Assembly (NCBI GenBank): GCA_017396845.1
Contig: JAFQKQ010000073.1
Location: 1 to 62,233, forward strand
Length of the DNA stretch: 62,233 bases
From: Clostridia bacterium
GTDB lineage: Bacteria > Bacillota > Clostridia > Christensenellales > Aristaeellaceae
Direction: 5' to 3'
Shown: one piece after another, positions 1-7,575 of the stretch
Position numbering within the stretch: the stretch's first letter is position 1
Layout of the letters: every line of letters starts with the position of its first letter
The notes under the pieces: generated by a model
What the model was told of the DNA's origin: nothing
The model's input: the letters and a program-made list of their open reading frames with translations, nothing else
Database searches by the model: none
Made by a program: the position numbers and the translations under genes

Positions 1-190
1 ATTAGAGGTCGGCTGAAAGCCGACTAGCGACAGCGATTTGTAAAATCGCCGAGCGTACCCGGCGGCGCTTGCGCTGACGGGCGGAACAAAAAAGGGCGTT
101 AAGAGGCTTGTAAATCATCAAGTTCTTCTTTGGTGCTGCTTTTTGCAACAGCCCCCAAGGGATTTACCGGCAGCAGCTTCCAAAGCTTTG

Positions 191-250
191 CAGTCGGCAG
201 ACGATAAAGCGCACTTCCTGCTTGAAGTGCGCTTTGCTGTCTGCCGACTG
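191..250 (+). terminator. Long hairpin followed by a T-rich tract
   Basis: Two 12-bp perfect arms (191-202 with 239-250, and 206-217 with 224-235) are separated by a small internal loop and close on a 6-nt loop. A T-rich run follows on the plus strand. It reads as an intrinsic terminator for a plus-strand gene left of the window, or as a barrier between convergent units, because the minus-strand gene ending at 265 runs into it. The first 120 bases of the window hold two more small hairpins (8-25 and about 33-50) and no gene I can recognise. Confidence 0.6.
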
Positions 251-264
251 TTTTATTTTTTGAT

Positions 265-1584
265 TTAGGCCGCTTCCACCGGAGTCACCAGCGCGTTTTC
301 CAGCCTGTGTTCTTTTACTTCGGTCACGCGGATGTTTAATTCGCATGCGTTGATTTCGAATTGTTTTCCGTCCTCGGGGATGTATCCGTACTGCGCGAAG
401 ACGAAGCTTCCGAAGGTTTCGAATTCATCGGCGGGAAGAACTACGTTAAGCTCCTGCGCGACCTCCGTCATATCGGCGCTTCCTTTGATTCTCCACGTAT
501 TATCGCCAACCTTTTCGATTTCGGTTTCCTCTTTTCCGTCGATATCCTGATCCTCGTCGAAATCGCCGACCAGCTGCTCAAGAAGGTCGTTCATCGTGAC
601 GATACCGAGCATACCGCCGTATTCGTCCAATACCACCGCAAGGCGGTTGCGCGTCTTTTTCATCTGCCGGAAAAGTACGTTGGCGCACACGCTTTCAGGA
701 ACAAACAACGGCTCTTTCACGGTGTTTTTCATTACGCTTTCGCGGCTTTTATCGCGAAGGCGGAAGTATTCCCTCGCATGGAGTATGCCGATGATGTGAT
801 CGGCGCTCTCTTCGCAGACGGGATACAGCGAATGCATGCTTTCAAAGATGGTCTTTTCCCATTCCTCATCCGTTTCGTCCATCGAAAGAAGGTCTACCTC
901 CTTTCGGTGCGTAACAAATTCACCGGCAGTGAGATCATCAAACTCAAATACGTTATTGATCATCTGCTGTTCTTCCGGATCGATGGCGCCGGTTTCGCTT
1001 CCGACGTCCACCATCATTCGGATTTCTTCCTCGCTGACCTCGTCATCCTTTTCGTTGGGATCGATGCCGAAAAGGCGCAGCATGATATTGGCAGACACCG
1101 TAAGAATGGCGACAAGCGGATAGAACAGTGCGGAAATAAATGCCGCCAGACCGCTCATATTGAGCGCAATGCTCTCCGCATTCTTCATCGCAATCCGCTT
1201 GGGCACCATTTCCCCGAAAACGAGCGTAAAATAGCTAAGCAGAAGCGTAATCAATACGACTGCAATCGCCTCCAGCGCCGAATGCGGAATCTTGTCGCTA
1301 AGCCCTGCCGCCCAGCCGACAAGAATTCCGGAAAAGTTTTTCGCCGCAAAGGCGCTTCCCAGAAAGCCCGCAAGTGTAAGCGCCGACTGAATCGCGGAAA
1401 GAAACCGCGTCGGCTGACCGGTAAGGCGCACAAGCCTTGCCGCGCGCTTATCGCCCGCAGCCGCAAGCTGCTGAAGTTTACTGTCGTTGATCGAAATCAC
1501 TGCGGTTTCAGCGCATGTAAACACTGCGCCAAATACAATCAGCGCAAGCTGCAAAAGAAGCGAGCCACCTATGTGCGCGTCCAA
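265..1584 (-). CDS. HlyC/CorC (CNNM) family membrane protein with CBS pair
   Basis: 439 residues, the usual length for the family. The N-terminal ~150 residues form a DUF21/CNNM membrane domain with about four hydrophobic segments. A CBS-domain pair spans about 200-330 and a CorC_HlyC domain about 345-430. Relatives are linked to Mg2+/Co2+ efflux or divalent-cation homeostasis; the hemolysin name is historical. It starts at TTG (1584) behind a strong AAGGAGG Shine-Dalgarno at good spacing. It is a single-gene unit preceded by its own sigma-A promoter and a structured leader with an intrinsic terminator, so control by transcription attenuation is likely. The substrate cannot be assigned from sequence. 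Confidence 0.9.
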   Translation of the reverse strand: MDAHIGGSLLLQLALIVFGAVFTCAETAVISINDSKLQQLAAAGDKRAARLVRLTGQPTRFLSAIQSALTLAGFLGSAFAAKNFSGILVGWAAGLSDKIPHSALEAIAVVLITLLLSYFTLVFGEMVPKRIAMKNAESIALNMSGLAAFISALFYPLVAILTVSANIMLRLFGIDPNEKDDEVSEEEIRMMVDVGSETGAIDPEEQQMINNVFEFDDLTAGEFVTHRKEVDLLSMDETDEEWEKTIFESMHSLYPVCEESADHIIGILHAREYFRLRDKSRESVMKNTVKEPLFVPESVCANVLFRQMKKTRNRLAVVLDEYGGMLGIVTMNDLLEQLVGDFDEDQDIDGKEETEIEKVGDNTWRIKGSADMTEVAQELNVVLPADEFETFGSFVFAQYGYIPEDGKQFEINACELNIRVTEVKEHRLENALVTPVEAA

Positions 1585-1586
1585 AG

Positions 1587-1788
1587 ATATTCCTCCTTAA
1601 TCATTTCGCATACCGTGTTCCGGCCGACAATTTCAAACAGCACAAAAAGAGCAACGCCTTATTCAATCACACTTGAAAAAGGTTTGCTCTTTACTATAAA
1701 ACTGCTTCCATCGTGATCGGCCGTTACCGCCGTCGCAACTATCTACGTCCATTCGTTTACATAATGCTCCTCTAAAGGTAATCATCTA
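1587..1788 (-). promoter_or_regulatory. Structured 5' leader of the HlyC/CorC gene, candidate riboswitch
   Basis: About 200 nt lie between the predicted transcription start (near 1788) and the TTG start codon. The 5' part can fold into a multi-tier hairpin. It is followed by a strong intrinsic terminator: an outer stem pairs 1647-1654 with 1684-1691, a 10-bp inner stem carries one mismatch, and Us follow. An aptamer-sized segment ahead of a premature terminator and a cation-transporter-like gene is the layout of a metal riboswitch. I compared it from memory with M-box and yybP-ykoY and did not see a convincing match, so the class is unassigned. Confidence 0.45.
1644..1691 (-). terminator. Leader terminator upstream of HlyC/CorC gene
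   Basis: An AAGAGCAA/TTGCTCTT outer stem encloses a second 10-bp stem with one mismatch, and U residues follow on the minus strand. It lies 60 nt ahead of the start codon and inside the transcript, so it should act as an attenuator. Confidence 0.6.
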
Positions 1789-1794
1789 ACGAAA

Positions 1795-1823
1795 ATCATA
1801 CCACAAACCGCACGTGATGTCAA
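1795..1823 (-). promoter_or_regulatory. Sigma-A promoter for HlyC/CorC gene
   Basis: Minus-strand -35 TTGACA (1818-1823), 17-nt spacer, -10 TATGAT (1795-1800). Confidence 0.75.
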
Positions 1824-1827
1824 TAAC

Positions 1828-1873
1828 GCTTTATCTTTTTCCGCCAATTTCGCTTTATCTTTTACGCCAATTT
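1828..1873. repeat. Two tandem 23-bp imperfect repeats just upstream of a promoter
   Basis: Units 1828-1850 and 1851-1873 are nearly identical (core GCTTTATCTTTT then CGCCAATTT). They abut the -35 box of the HlyC/CorC promoter on its upstream side. They could be regulator sites or an UP-like element. The rest of the 1585-1980 gap holds only the leader, this repeat and the terminator hairpins listed here. Confidence 0.55.
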
Positions 1874-1879
1874 CGAAAC

Positions 1880-1977
1880 AAAAAAACAAACCGCCGACCC
1901 CTTCTGCCGACGGTTGCCTGTGCTCGCTATCCCCCGGCGGGCGCGCGGCGGTTTAAGCCGCGCGCCCGGTTAGCGAG
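1880..1977 (-). terminator. Double-hairpin terminator after the solute-binding protein gene
   Basis: On the minus strand the stop codon is followed by a GC-rich hairpin with CTCGCTA/TAGCGAG at its base (1923-1977). A second hairpin (1889-1915) comes next, then a seven-base T run. The second hairpin plus T run is a standard intrinsic terminator for the operon 7288 to 1981. Confidence 0.75.
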
Positions 1978-1980
1978 ATA

Positions 1981-3561
1981 TTATTTTCCGAGATATGCGT
2001 CGTAGTAATCGATGTAGTACTGTACGTACTCTTCATAACCGAGATCGTAGATCGTCTGGAAGTATTCCGCCAGATTCTCTTCGCTCATCTCCTTCTCGCC
2101 GGAGATAAAGGCTACATACTGCTCGTTTACGTACGCATTGATTTCCGTTGCAAGCTCGGAAATGCGGGTGTTGGTATCCGCATCGAAGAATACGATGTTC
2201 GGATAGCAATCTACCAGATACGGCAGAACGTTCTCGTCCACCTTGTTGAGGTAGGTGGGCGGATTGTACTCACGGGTGCCCTCGCCGAACATGTCGATGT
2301 TCAGGCCCAGATATCCGCCGATGATGCCCTGAATGCGGCGGTTCTGATAGTCGCCCCAGGAGGTGTAGGTGCCGTTGTCAACTTCAGCTGCGCTGTAAAC
2401 ATACTTGCCGGTGGCTTCGTCCATGGTCGCGGTGTAGCCGCTCTCAAGGCCAAGCAGCCATTCGGTCTCGTTTACGCTCGGGCCCCAATGGCTCATGGTG
2501 TAGTTGTCATAGTCGTAGAGCCAGTCAACCCACTTCATCAGGCGCTCGATCTTGGCGGGATCGCACTTGGAAGAGATGTTGAAGGACTGGCAGTTTACGG
2601 CGTTGTAGGAACGGGCGATGGAGGGAGTATCCTTCCACTCGCTGGTCAGCGGGATGGCGGCGGTCCACTCGTTGGGATCGATGGCGTTGCTGGTGTTCTG
2701 ATCGAAGCCGGTCAGGTCGTTTGCCTTCTGGGCTGCGGTCTGGTTGCCGGCGTACTGATCATCGAATACGTCTGCAGAGAAGTATCCCAACTCGATGTAC
2801 TCCTTCATAACCTCCATGAAGGCCGGGAAGCGCTCTTCGTCCGCGTAGATGAACATCGGCACATTATCCTTAAGAGCAATCTTGGTCAGGTAGCTGGCGC
2901 TGTCGGTGATCCATCCGAAAGCGTTGGCGATGAATCTGGGCTGGTTTCCAAGGTCGCCGGTCAGCGGTACTACATCCTCGCCGCGCGCCTTGAAGGCAGC
3001 CATAACCTCGGTGAACTCATCGAGCGTGGTGGGCATTTCAAGTCCCGCCTCATCCAGCCAGCGCTGATTGATGTAGAAGGTCATCAGCGGGCTCTCCGCA
3101 TTCTGGAATACGCCCAGAGAATAGATCTTGCCGTCGCCGGCAGAGATCAGACTCCTGTACTCCGGATGCGCTTCAAAGATTCTGGAGAGGTTGGGCATGA
3201 TTTCGGGAGTGATGTACTCGTCCAGCGGAATCAGATAGCCGTTGGTTACGCCCTGCTCTACAACAGCAGACGAATCCATGAACATCTGATAAAATACGTC
3301 GGGCATATCGCCGGACATGAATGCTACGGACTTATAGTCAGAGGCGCTGGTAACCTGGGTTACGTTGAACTTGATTCCGAAATAGGCTTCGCAGAAGTCC
3401 CACCACCAGATGTCTTCAGCCGCGCCCTGATTGGAACGCTGATAGACAACGATGGATGCTTCAATCACATCGTCATAGCCGCCGTAGTAGGTGGAGGCTA
3501 ACGCAGAGGACATGCCCAAGGCAAGCATTAGAGCAAGTACCATGCAAATGAGTTTCTTCAT
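1981..3561 (-). CDS. Extracellular sugar-binding protein (LplA-type)
   Basis: 526 residues with a signal peptide (a KKL start followed by a hydrophobic stretch, predicted cleavage near ALA/S at about 22-24). There is no lipobox cysteine, which is unusual for a substrate-binding protein of a Gram-positive cell; it may be held by the permeases or released. The body is a family-1-type binding protein of the larger LplA-like group that travels with LplB/LplC permeases and binds oligosaccharides of unknown identity. It is the last gene of the operon, 75 nt after the lplC-like gene. A strong AAGGAGAT-type ribosome site precedes the ATG. Confidence 0.88.
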   Translation of the reverse strand: MKKLICMVLALMLALGMSSALASTYYGGYDDVIEASIVVYQRSNQGAAEDIWWWDFCEAYFGIKFNVTQVTSASDYKSVAFMSGDMPDVFYQMFMDSSAVVEQGVTNGYLIPLDEYITPEIMPNLSRIFEAHPEYRSLISAGDGKIYSLGVFQNAESPLMTFYINQRWLDEAGLEMPTTLDEFTEVMAAFKARGEDVVPLTGDLGNQPRFIANAFGWITDSASYLTKIALKDNVPMFIYADEERFPAFMEVMKEYIELGYFSADVFDDQYAGNQTAAQKANDLTGFDQNTSNAIDPNEWTAAIPLTSEWKDTPSIARSYNAVNCQSFNISSKCDPAKIERLMKWVDWLYDYDNYTMSHWGPSVNETEWLLGLESGYTATMDEATGKYVYSAAEVDNGTYTSWGDYQNRRIQGIIGGYLGLNIDMFGEGTREYNPPTYLNKVDENVLPYLVDCYPNIVFFDADTNTRISELATEINAYVNEQYVAFISGEKEMSEENLAEYFQTIYDLGYEEYVQYYIDYYDAYLGK

Positions 3562-3636
3562 GAGGTTATCTCCTTTCCATATCCGTCGGTCGTGCTGTTT
3601 GTCCGTCCTGTTCGCGTGGCCTGTAGCTTTTCAGGC

Positions 3637-4587
3637 TTATCCCTTTACAGACCCGATCATTACGCCCTTGACAAAGTACTTCTGCACGAAGGGATAGAGC
3701 ACAAGCATGGGCAGACAGGCTACGAAGATGATGGCGTATTTCACCGTGTACATCAGGAATGCCTGATGCTGCATCATCTCGATATCTTCCTGTGTCATCT
3801 GCGTAATATCGAGCGACTGCGTTTCGTTCAGTATCAGTATCTGGCGAAGCCGCAGCTGCAATGGCCATTTAGCCTGATCTGTTATGTATATAAACGCCGT
3901 ATACCAGCTGCCCCAGGTTCCGACTGCGGCATACAGCGCCATAACCGCAATGATTGCGCCGGACAAAGGTATGGCGATCTTCGTAAACGTCTGCCATTCC
4001 GACGCGCCGTCGATGTAGGCGGATTCGTAGACTTCGTTGGGTATGGAAGTCTGGTAGAAGGTTCTTGTAATTACAAGGTTTGAATATCCTACGCCCATTC
4101 CCAGAATCATAATCCAGCGGGTGTTTACGATTCCAAGGGATTTATTCAGCATGTAGGAAGGAATAAGACCGCCGGAGATAAACATGGTGGCGAAGAAATA
4201 CCAGGTGATCGCCACGCGTCCGGGCATTTTCTTTTTGGAAAGCGCGTATGCGGACGGAATCGTGAGCGCCAGCACGTACAGCGTATGGCATACGGTGTAT
4301 ATGATCGTGTTCAGATATCCGACCCAGATCGACTTTTCCGAAAATACCTTCTGATAGGCCTCCAGCGTCAGCGTCTTCGGCCAGAAGTACAATTGTCCAA
4401 GCGCCGCTTCTTCGGGCGTTGCGAAGGATACGATGATTACGTACCACATGGGATATATCATAATCAGCGTGATCAGCACGATGATTGCGATATTGATTAC
4501 ATCAAACACCACGTCTCCGCGCGAACGGCGGATGCGTTTTTTGATCTTTACATTCGGCGGGCTCTTTACAGCTGCCTGCGTATTCAT
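3637..4587 (-). CDS. ABC sugar permease, LplC/YtcP type
   Basis: 316 residues with about six membrane segments. The binding-protein-dependent permease EAA loop (ESAYIDGASEWQTFTKIAIP, about 184-203) docks the cytoplasmic ATPase. The C-terminus ends in GSVKG, typical of MalG/LplC-type permeases. It pairs with the LplB-like permease 15 nt upstream. No ATPase gene is present in this operon, so a shared MsmX-like ATPase, such as the one at 50005-51132, is the likely partner. Confidence 0.9.
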   Translation of the reverse strand: MNTQAAVKSPPNVKIKKRIRRSRGDVVFDVINIAIIVLITLIMIYPMWYVIIVSFATPEEAALGQLYFWPKTLTLEAYQKVFSEKSIWVGYLNTIIYTVCHTLYVLALTIPSAYALSKKKMPGRVAITWYFFATMFISGGLIPSYMLNKSLGIVNTRWIMILGMGVGYSNLVITRTFYQTSIPNEVYESAYIDGASEWQTFTKIAIPLSGAIIAVMALYAAVGTWGSWYTAFIYITDQAKWPLQLRLRQILILNETQSLDITQMTQEDIEMMQHQAFLMYTVKYAIIFVACLPMLVLYPFVQKYFVKGVMIGSVKG

Positions 4588-4602
4588 ATCATCCGCTCCC
4601 TT

Positions 4603-5559
4603 CTACCACAGCGTTACATCGGAGAGTCTGCGAGCAATGGAGTTTGTAAATATGATCAGTATAAGGTTGATAATCGAGTTGAAAAGGCCGATGGCCGCCG
4701 AGGTGTCCCAGTATGCGGTGGAGCCGCCCGCGCCGAGCGTAAGCTCGTATACATAGGTGGAAATTACGCGGCTTGCGGAAATATTTCTCTGCGTCTGCAG
4801 AAGGAACACCTTTTCAAAGCCTACGCCCAAGATGCCGCCCACACGAAGAATCAGCATGATGACGATGGTGGGAAGAATGGTTGGAATGTTTACGTGAACC
4901 ACTACATCCCATCTGCTTGCGCCGTCGAGCCTCGCCGCTTCAATCAGATCGGGCGATACGTTGGAAAGATTGGCAAGGTAGATGATCGTGCCCCAGCCAA
5001 GTCCCTGCCATACGCCGGACCACACATAGAGATGGTCAAACAGCTTGGGCTCGTACAGGAATTCCACCGTTTCTCCGCCCAGGGTGCGTATGGCGTGGTT
5101 CACAATGCCGTCTGCGGCGTTAAAGAACATGTGAACCATTGCGCAGACTACAACGGTTGAAATGAAGTGCGGCATGTAGCTGATCATCTGCACCGTCTTT
5201 TTGAACTTCTTGTTCGTAAGCTCGTTGATCATCAGCGCGAATATGATCGAACAGGGAAAGGTTGCAAAGGAATAGAGCGATATTCGAATCGTATTCCACA
5301 GAATCGTCCAGAAGGACGGACGGTTAAAGAACCATTCGAAATGTCCGAAGCCGTACCATGCGCTTCCGATGATACCCACTTTCGATTCGAAATCCTTAAA
5401 GCCGATTATAACGCCGTAGAGCGGTATGTAATGCCAGATAAAGGTGGTAATAATCGGCGGAAGCACCATAAGGTATAATTGCCAGTAGCGTCCGACCAGC
5501 TTCAGCGTTTCATGCCTGTGCTTGCGGCGCAAATCCTTTTCCGCCATGTACAACGACAT
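4603..5559 (-). CDS. ABC sugar permease, LplB type
   Basis: 318 residues with six predicted membrane segments. The N-terminal cytoplasmic stretch is basic (AEKDLRRKHRHETLK). The EAA loop EAARLDGASRWDVVVHVNIP is clear, at about 213-232. It forms the permease heterodimer with the adjacent LplC-like gene. Gene order toroid protein, LplB, LplC, binding protein is common for Clostridia importers of complex glycan fragments, but the substrate is unknown. Confidence 0.9.
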   Translation of the reverse strand: MSLYMAEKDLRRKHRHETLKLVGRYWQLYLMVLPPIITTFIWHYIPLYGVIIGFKDFESKVGIIGSAWYGFGHFEWFFNRPSFWTILWNTIRISLYSFATFPCSIIFALMINELTNKKFKKTVQMISYMPHFISTVVVCAMVHMFFNAADGIVNHAIRTLGGETVEFLYEPKLFDHLYVWSGVWQGLGWGTIIYLANLSNVSPDLIEAARLDGASRWDVVVHVNIPTILPTIVIMLILRVGGILGVGFEKVFLLQTQRNISASRVISTYVYELTLGAGGSTAYWDTSAAIGLFNSIINLILIIFTNSIARRLSDVTLW

Positions 5560-5608
5560 CCTGTTCCCTCCTTTTTTTATTCAGCGCATTCATGCGCATA
5601 TCATACTG

Positions 5609-7288
5609 TCAGATTTTCCGATCCATCGCCCTCGCAGCCATGCGGCGGGTAAAATCGAAGCGGATCGCAGCGTCAATCGGAGAAAAGCCGGTGGAATAAA
5701 CCGTAAAAGCCTCTTTGTTCTGCGGAATACTGCCTCGCATCGTCTGATGATACATATGCTTTGCAAAAAGCCCCCTGACGGTCACCTCATTGGCCGTTTT
5801 TACGTCTTCCAGGCGCATATCTCCGTATTTTACTGCGATTGTTCCGCCCGGATACGTATCCATAATCATGCTTTCGGTTTCCAGACGAGTATCCGGCGGT
5901 ATCACAAATTCCAGCTTGAAGGGGACAAAGGGCGTATTGTCCAAAAGGATATGCATGTCAAATCCGTCTTCTCTGTCCGTAATATCCACCGTATAATCCA
6001 GATCGCAGGAATGGAGAACAGGTCTTAGCGAATGATCCATTTTATCCCACTCGGGCGACGGCGGCGGCTCGGGGAACAAGCCCTTGTATTCGCCGTGCCC
6101 GCTGAACCGGACGCGGTAGCCGGTATCGGTTTTCTCGATTTTTTCGGGTGCAAACTGCGCAACCGCAAAAAAGGAGGAACACATTCTGACCGTCATGGTT
6201 TTGCTTCCGAATTTTATATGCAAAAAATCCGGATTTCTGCATATGAGGGTGTAGGAAAAATCTTCCTTCCGAACGCGGAGGATATTCGAATTCGGATAGA
6301 ATGCGTGATAGGTATCGGGTATGGAAACGCCCGAAAAATCCGGCTCCAGGGTTTTGAGCTGCGGCTTTTCAAGATACAGCCACAATGGCGCCGGTATGCT
6401 TCCGCGGGATAACGCGCTTTCAAACATATCGGAGGCGAATTTCAAATACCGCAAATCGCCGAACTTTTCGCCCGCCCACAGATACAGATAATACCACGCA
6501 TGCGCGGGAAAAAAGTCATTGTATCCGCTGTCAAGCCGCCGGGAATTCTTCGTAAACAGCGTGCCATCGCCGTCCAAATACTTGAATGTAAGATCCAGAT
6601 TCATCTTTGCATAGCGGTAAAGCTCGGTATATCCGCCTTCCTCCGCCATTGTAAGCATGGAATTTACATTGATGGGATTGTAAGAACCCATGCTTCTTTC
6701 GGTAAACTCGCCGTATTCGTCGCAGTCGATTCCCTCGGAAAGGTAGCTTTCCACCTTTTTCACAAGCGCAGGCTTATTTAAAATATTGTGGCTCATCAGC
6801 ATCGCCCCGCATTCCACCCAGCGGTGGTTGGGCGTGTGGAAGCCGCCGTTCAAACAGCCGTCGGACAGAAGATCCAGCGCTTTTTTCATATTTTTCTGCG
6901 CTTCAAGCTCATCTTCCGTGCCCGACATATACTTAATAAACACCTTATAGCCTCGGGCAAAGCCCTGAATTTCAAAGGTGGCGGGCGTATAATAATTTGT
7001 CGCAAGAAAATCAATGGTTCCGTCCGGATGGGAGGAACGCAAAAACATGGAGCATGCGTTATTGATAATAGAAAGGAGCTCTTTGTCCCGATAATAGCGG
7101 CTTTCTTCGCAGGAATACAAAACACAGCAGGCGCTGATCAGTCCCGCGCCGTTTCCGGGCTCGACAAGATATGTCATATCGTCCATCGCACCTGTATAGG
7201 GGGTTCGAGGATCGACAGTGATTCGCCGCTTTGAGCGGTCGAATGCGGCGTCTGAAGCCTTAACAATCGGCAGGTAATGTGCTTTCAT
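5609..7288 (-). CDS. Toroid-type, polysaccharide lyase/heparinase-like protein
   Basis: 559 residues without a signal peptide, so probably cytoplasmic. The N-terminal ~370 residues are rich in the spaced aromatic/helical pattern of an (alpha/alpha)6 barrel. Conserved-looking stretches include HTPNHRWVECGAML, ERSMGSYNPINVNSML and GYNDFFPAHAWYYLY. The C-terminal ~190 residues look like beta-sandwich sequence. That layout is found in polysaccharide lyases and heparinase II/III-like proteins; the exact family and substrate are not identified. An ATG 93 bases further upstream is in frame, but it lies upstream of the predicted transcription start, whereas 7288 has a GGAG site 8-10 nt ahead. First gene of the importer operon, so it probably processes the imported saccharide. 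Confidence 0.6.
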   Translation of the reverse strand: MKAHYLPIVKASDAAFDRSKRRITVDPRTPYTGAMDDMTYLVEPGNGAGLISACCVLYSCEESRYYRDKELLSIINNACSMFLRSSHPDGTIDFLATNYYTPATFEIQGFARGYKVFIKYMSGTEDELEAQKNMKKALDLLSDGCLNGGFHTPNHRWVECGAMLMSHNILNKPALVKKVESYLSEGIDCDEYGEFTERSMGSYNPINVNSMLTMAEEGGYTELYRYAKMNLDLTFKYLDGDGTLFTKNSRRLDSGYNDFFPAHAWYYLYLWAGEKFGDLRYLKFASDMFESALSRGSIPAPLWLYLEKPQLKTLEPDFSGVSIPDTYHAFYPNSNILRVRKEDFSYTLICRNPDFLHIKFGSKTMTVRMCSSFFAVAQFAPEKIEKTDTGYRVRFSGHGEYKGLFPEPPPSPEWDKMDHSLRPVLHSCDLDYTVDITDREDGFDMHILLDNTPFVPFKLEFVIPPDTRLETESMIMDTYPGGTIAVKYGDMRLEDVKTANEVTVRGLFAKHMYHQTMRGSIPQNKEAFTVYSTGFSPIDAAIRFDFTRRMAARAMDRKI

Positions 7289-7369
7289 CGTCGTTTCTCC
7301 AACATACAGTCGGTCGCTCAATATGCACCAAAACCATCGTCGGTCGTATAAGGGATTAACAATATAGGC

Positions 7370-7398
7370 ATTATACTCCATTCATCATATGATGTCAA
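7370..7398 (-). promoter_or_regulatory. Sigma-A promoter for the LplBC importer operon
   Basis: Minus-strand -35 TTGACA (7393-7398), 17-nt spacer, -10 TATAAT (7370-7375), a consensus promoter. It sets the start of the operon at about 7363 and supports 7288 as the first start codon. Confidence 0.8.
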
Positions 7399-7438
7399 TA
7401 ATAATGCATTGAAAAAATACGAATTTTTTAATGTATTA

Positions 7439-7493
7439 TTTACATTGTAAAGAATATATGACAGTCGTTATCGGATTATAACGTATATAATCC
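7439..7493 (+). promoter_or_regulatory. Two operator-like palindromes in the divergent promoter region
   Basis: A perfect inverted repeat GGATTATA-5 nt-TATAATCC lies at 7473-7493. Its right arm contains a TATAAT that could be the -10 box of the ROK-SIS gene, so a bound regulator would block it. A second palindrome, TTTACA-T-TGTAAA, lies at 7439-7451. Both lie between the divergent importer operon and the ROK-SIS gene and could coordinate the two. No regulator gene is adjacent. Confidence 0.5.
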
Positions 7494-7575
7494 GCAATAC
7501 CCGGCAGGATTTTAGAATCTTTGCATCGAATGTAATGAGTATGTATCAGACATTTACAGCATCGGAGGCATATTT

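Noticed and set aside
361-1716. 451-codon plus-strand frame opposite the HlyC/CorC gene
   Set aside because: The minus-strand gene has clear CNNM, CBS and CorC domains, a ribosome site and a promoter; the plus frame has none of these.
3584-7346. The 10-mer CGTCGGTCGT occurring upstream of both the binding-protein gene and the toroid-protein gene
   Set aside because: Only two copies of a short word, not at matching positions relative to promoters; likely chance.
7289-7381. Upstream in-frame ATG for the toroid protein
   Set aside because: It lies upstream of the predicted transcription start and within the -10 region of the consensus promoter at 7370-7398.
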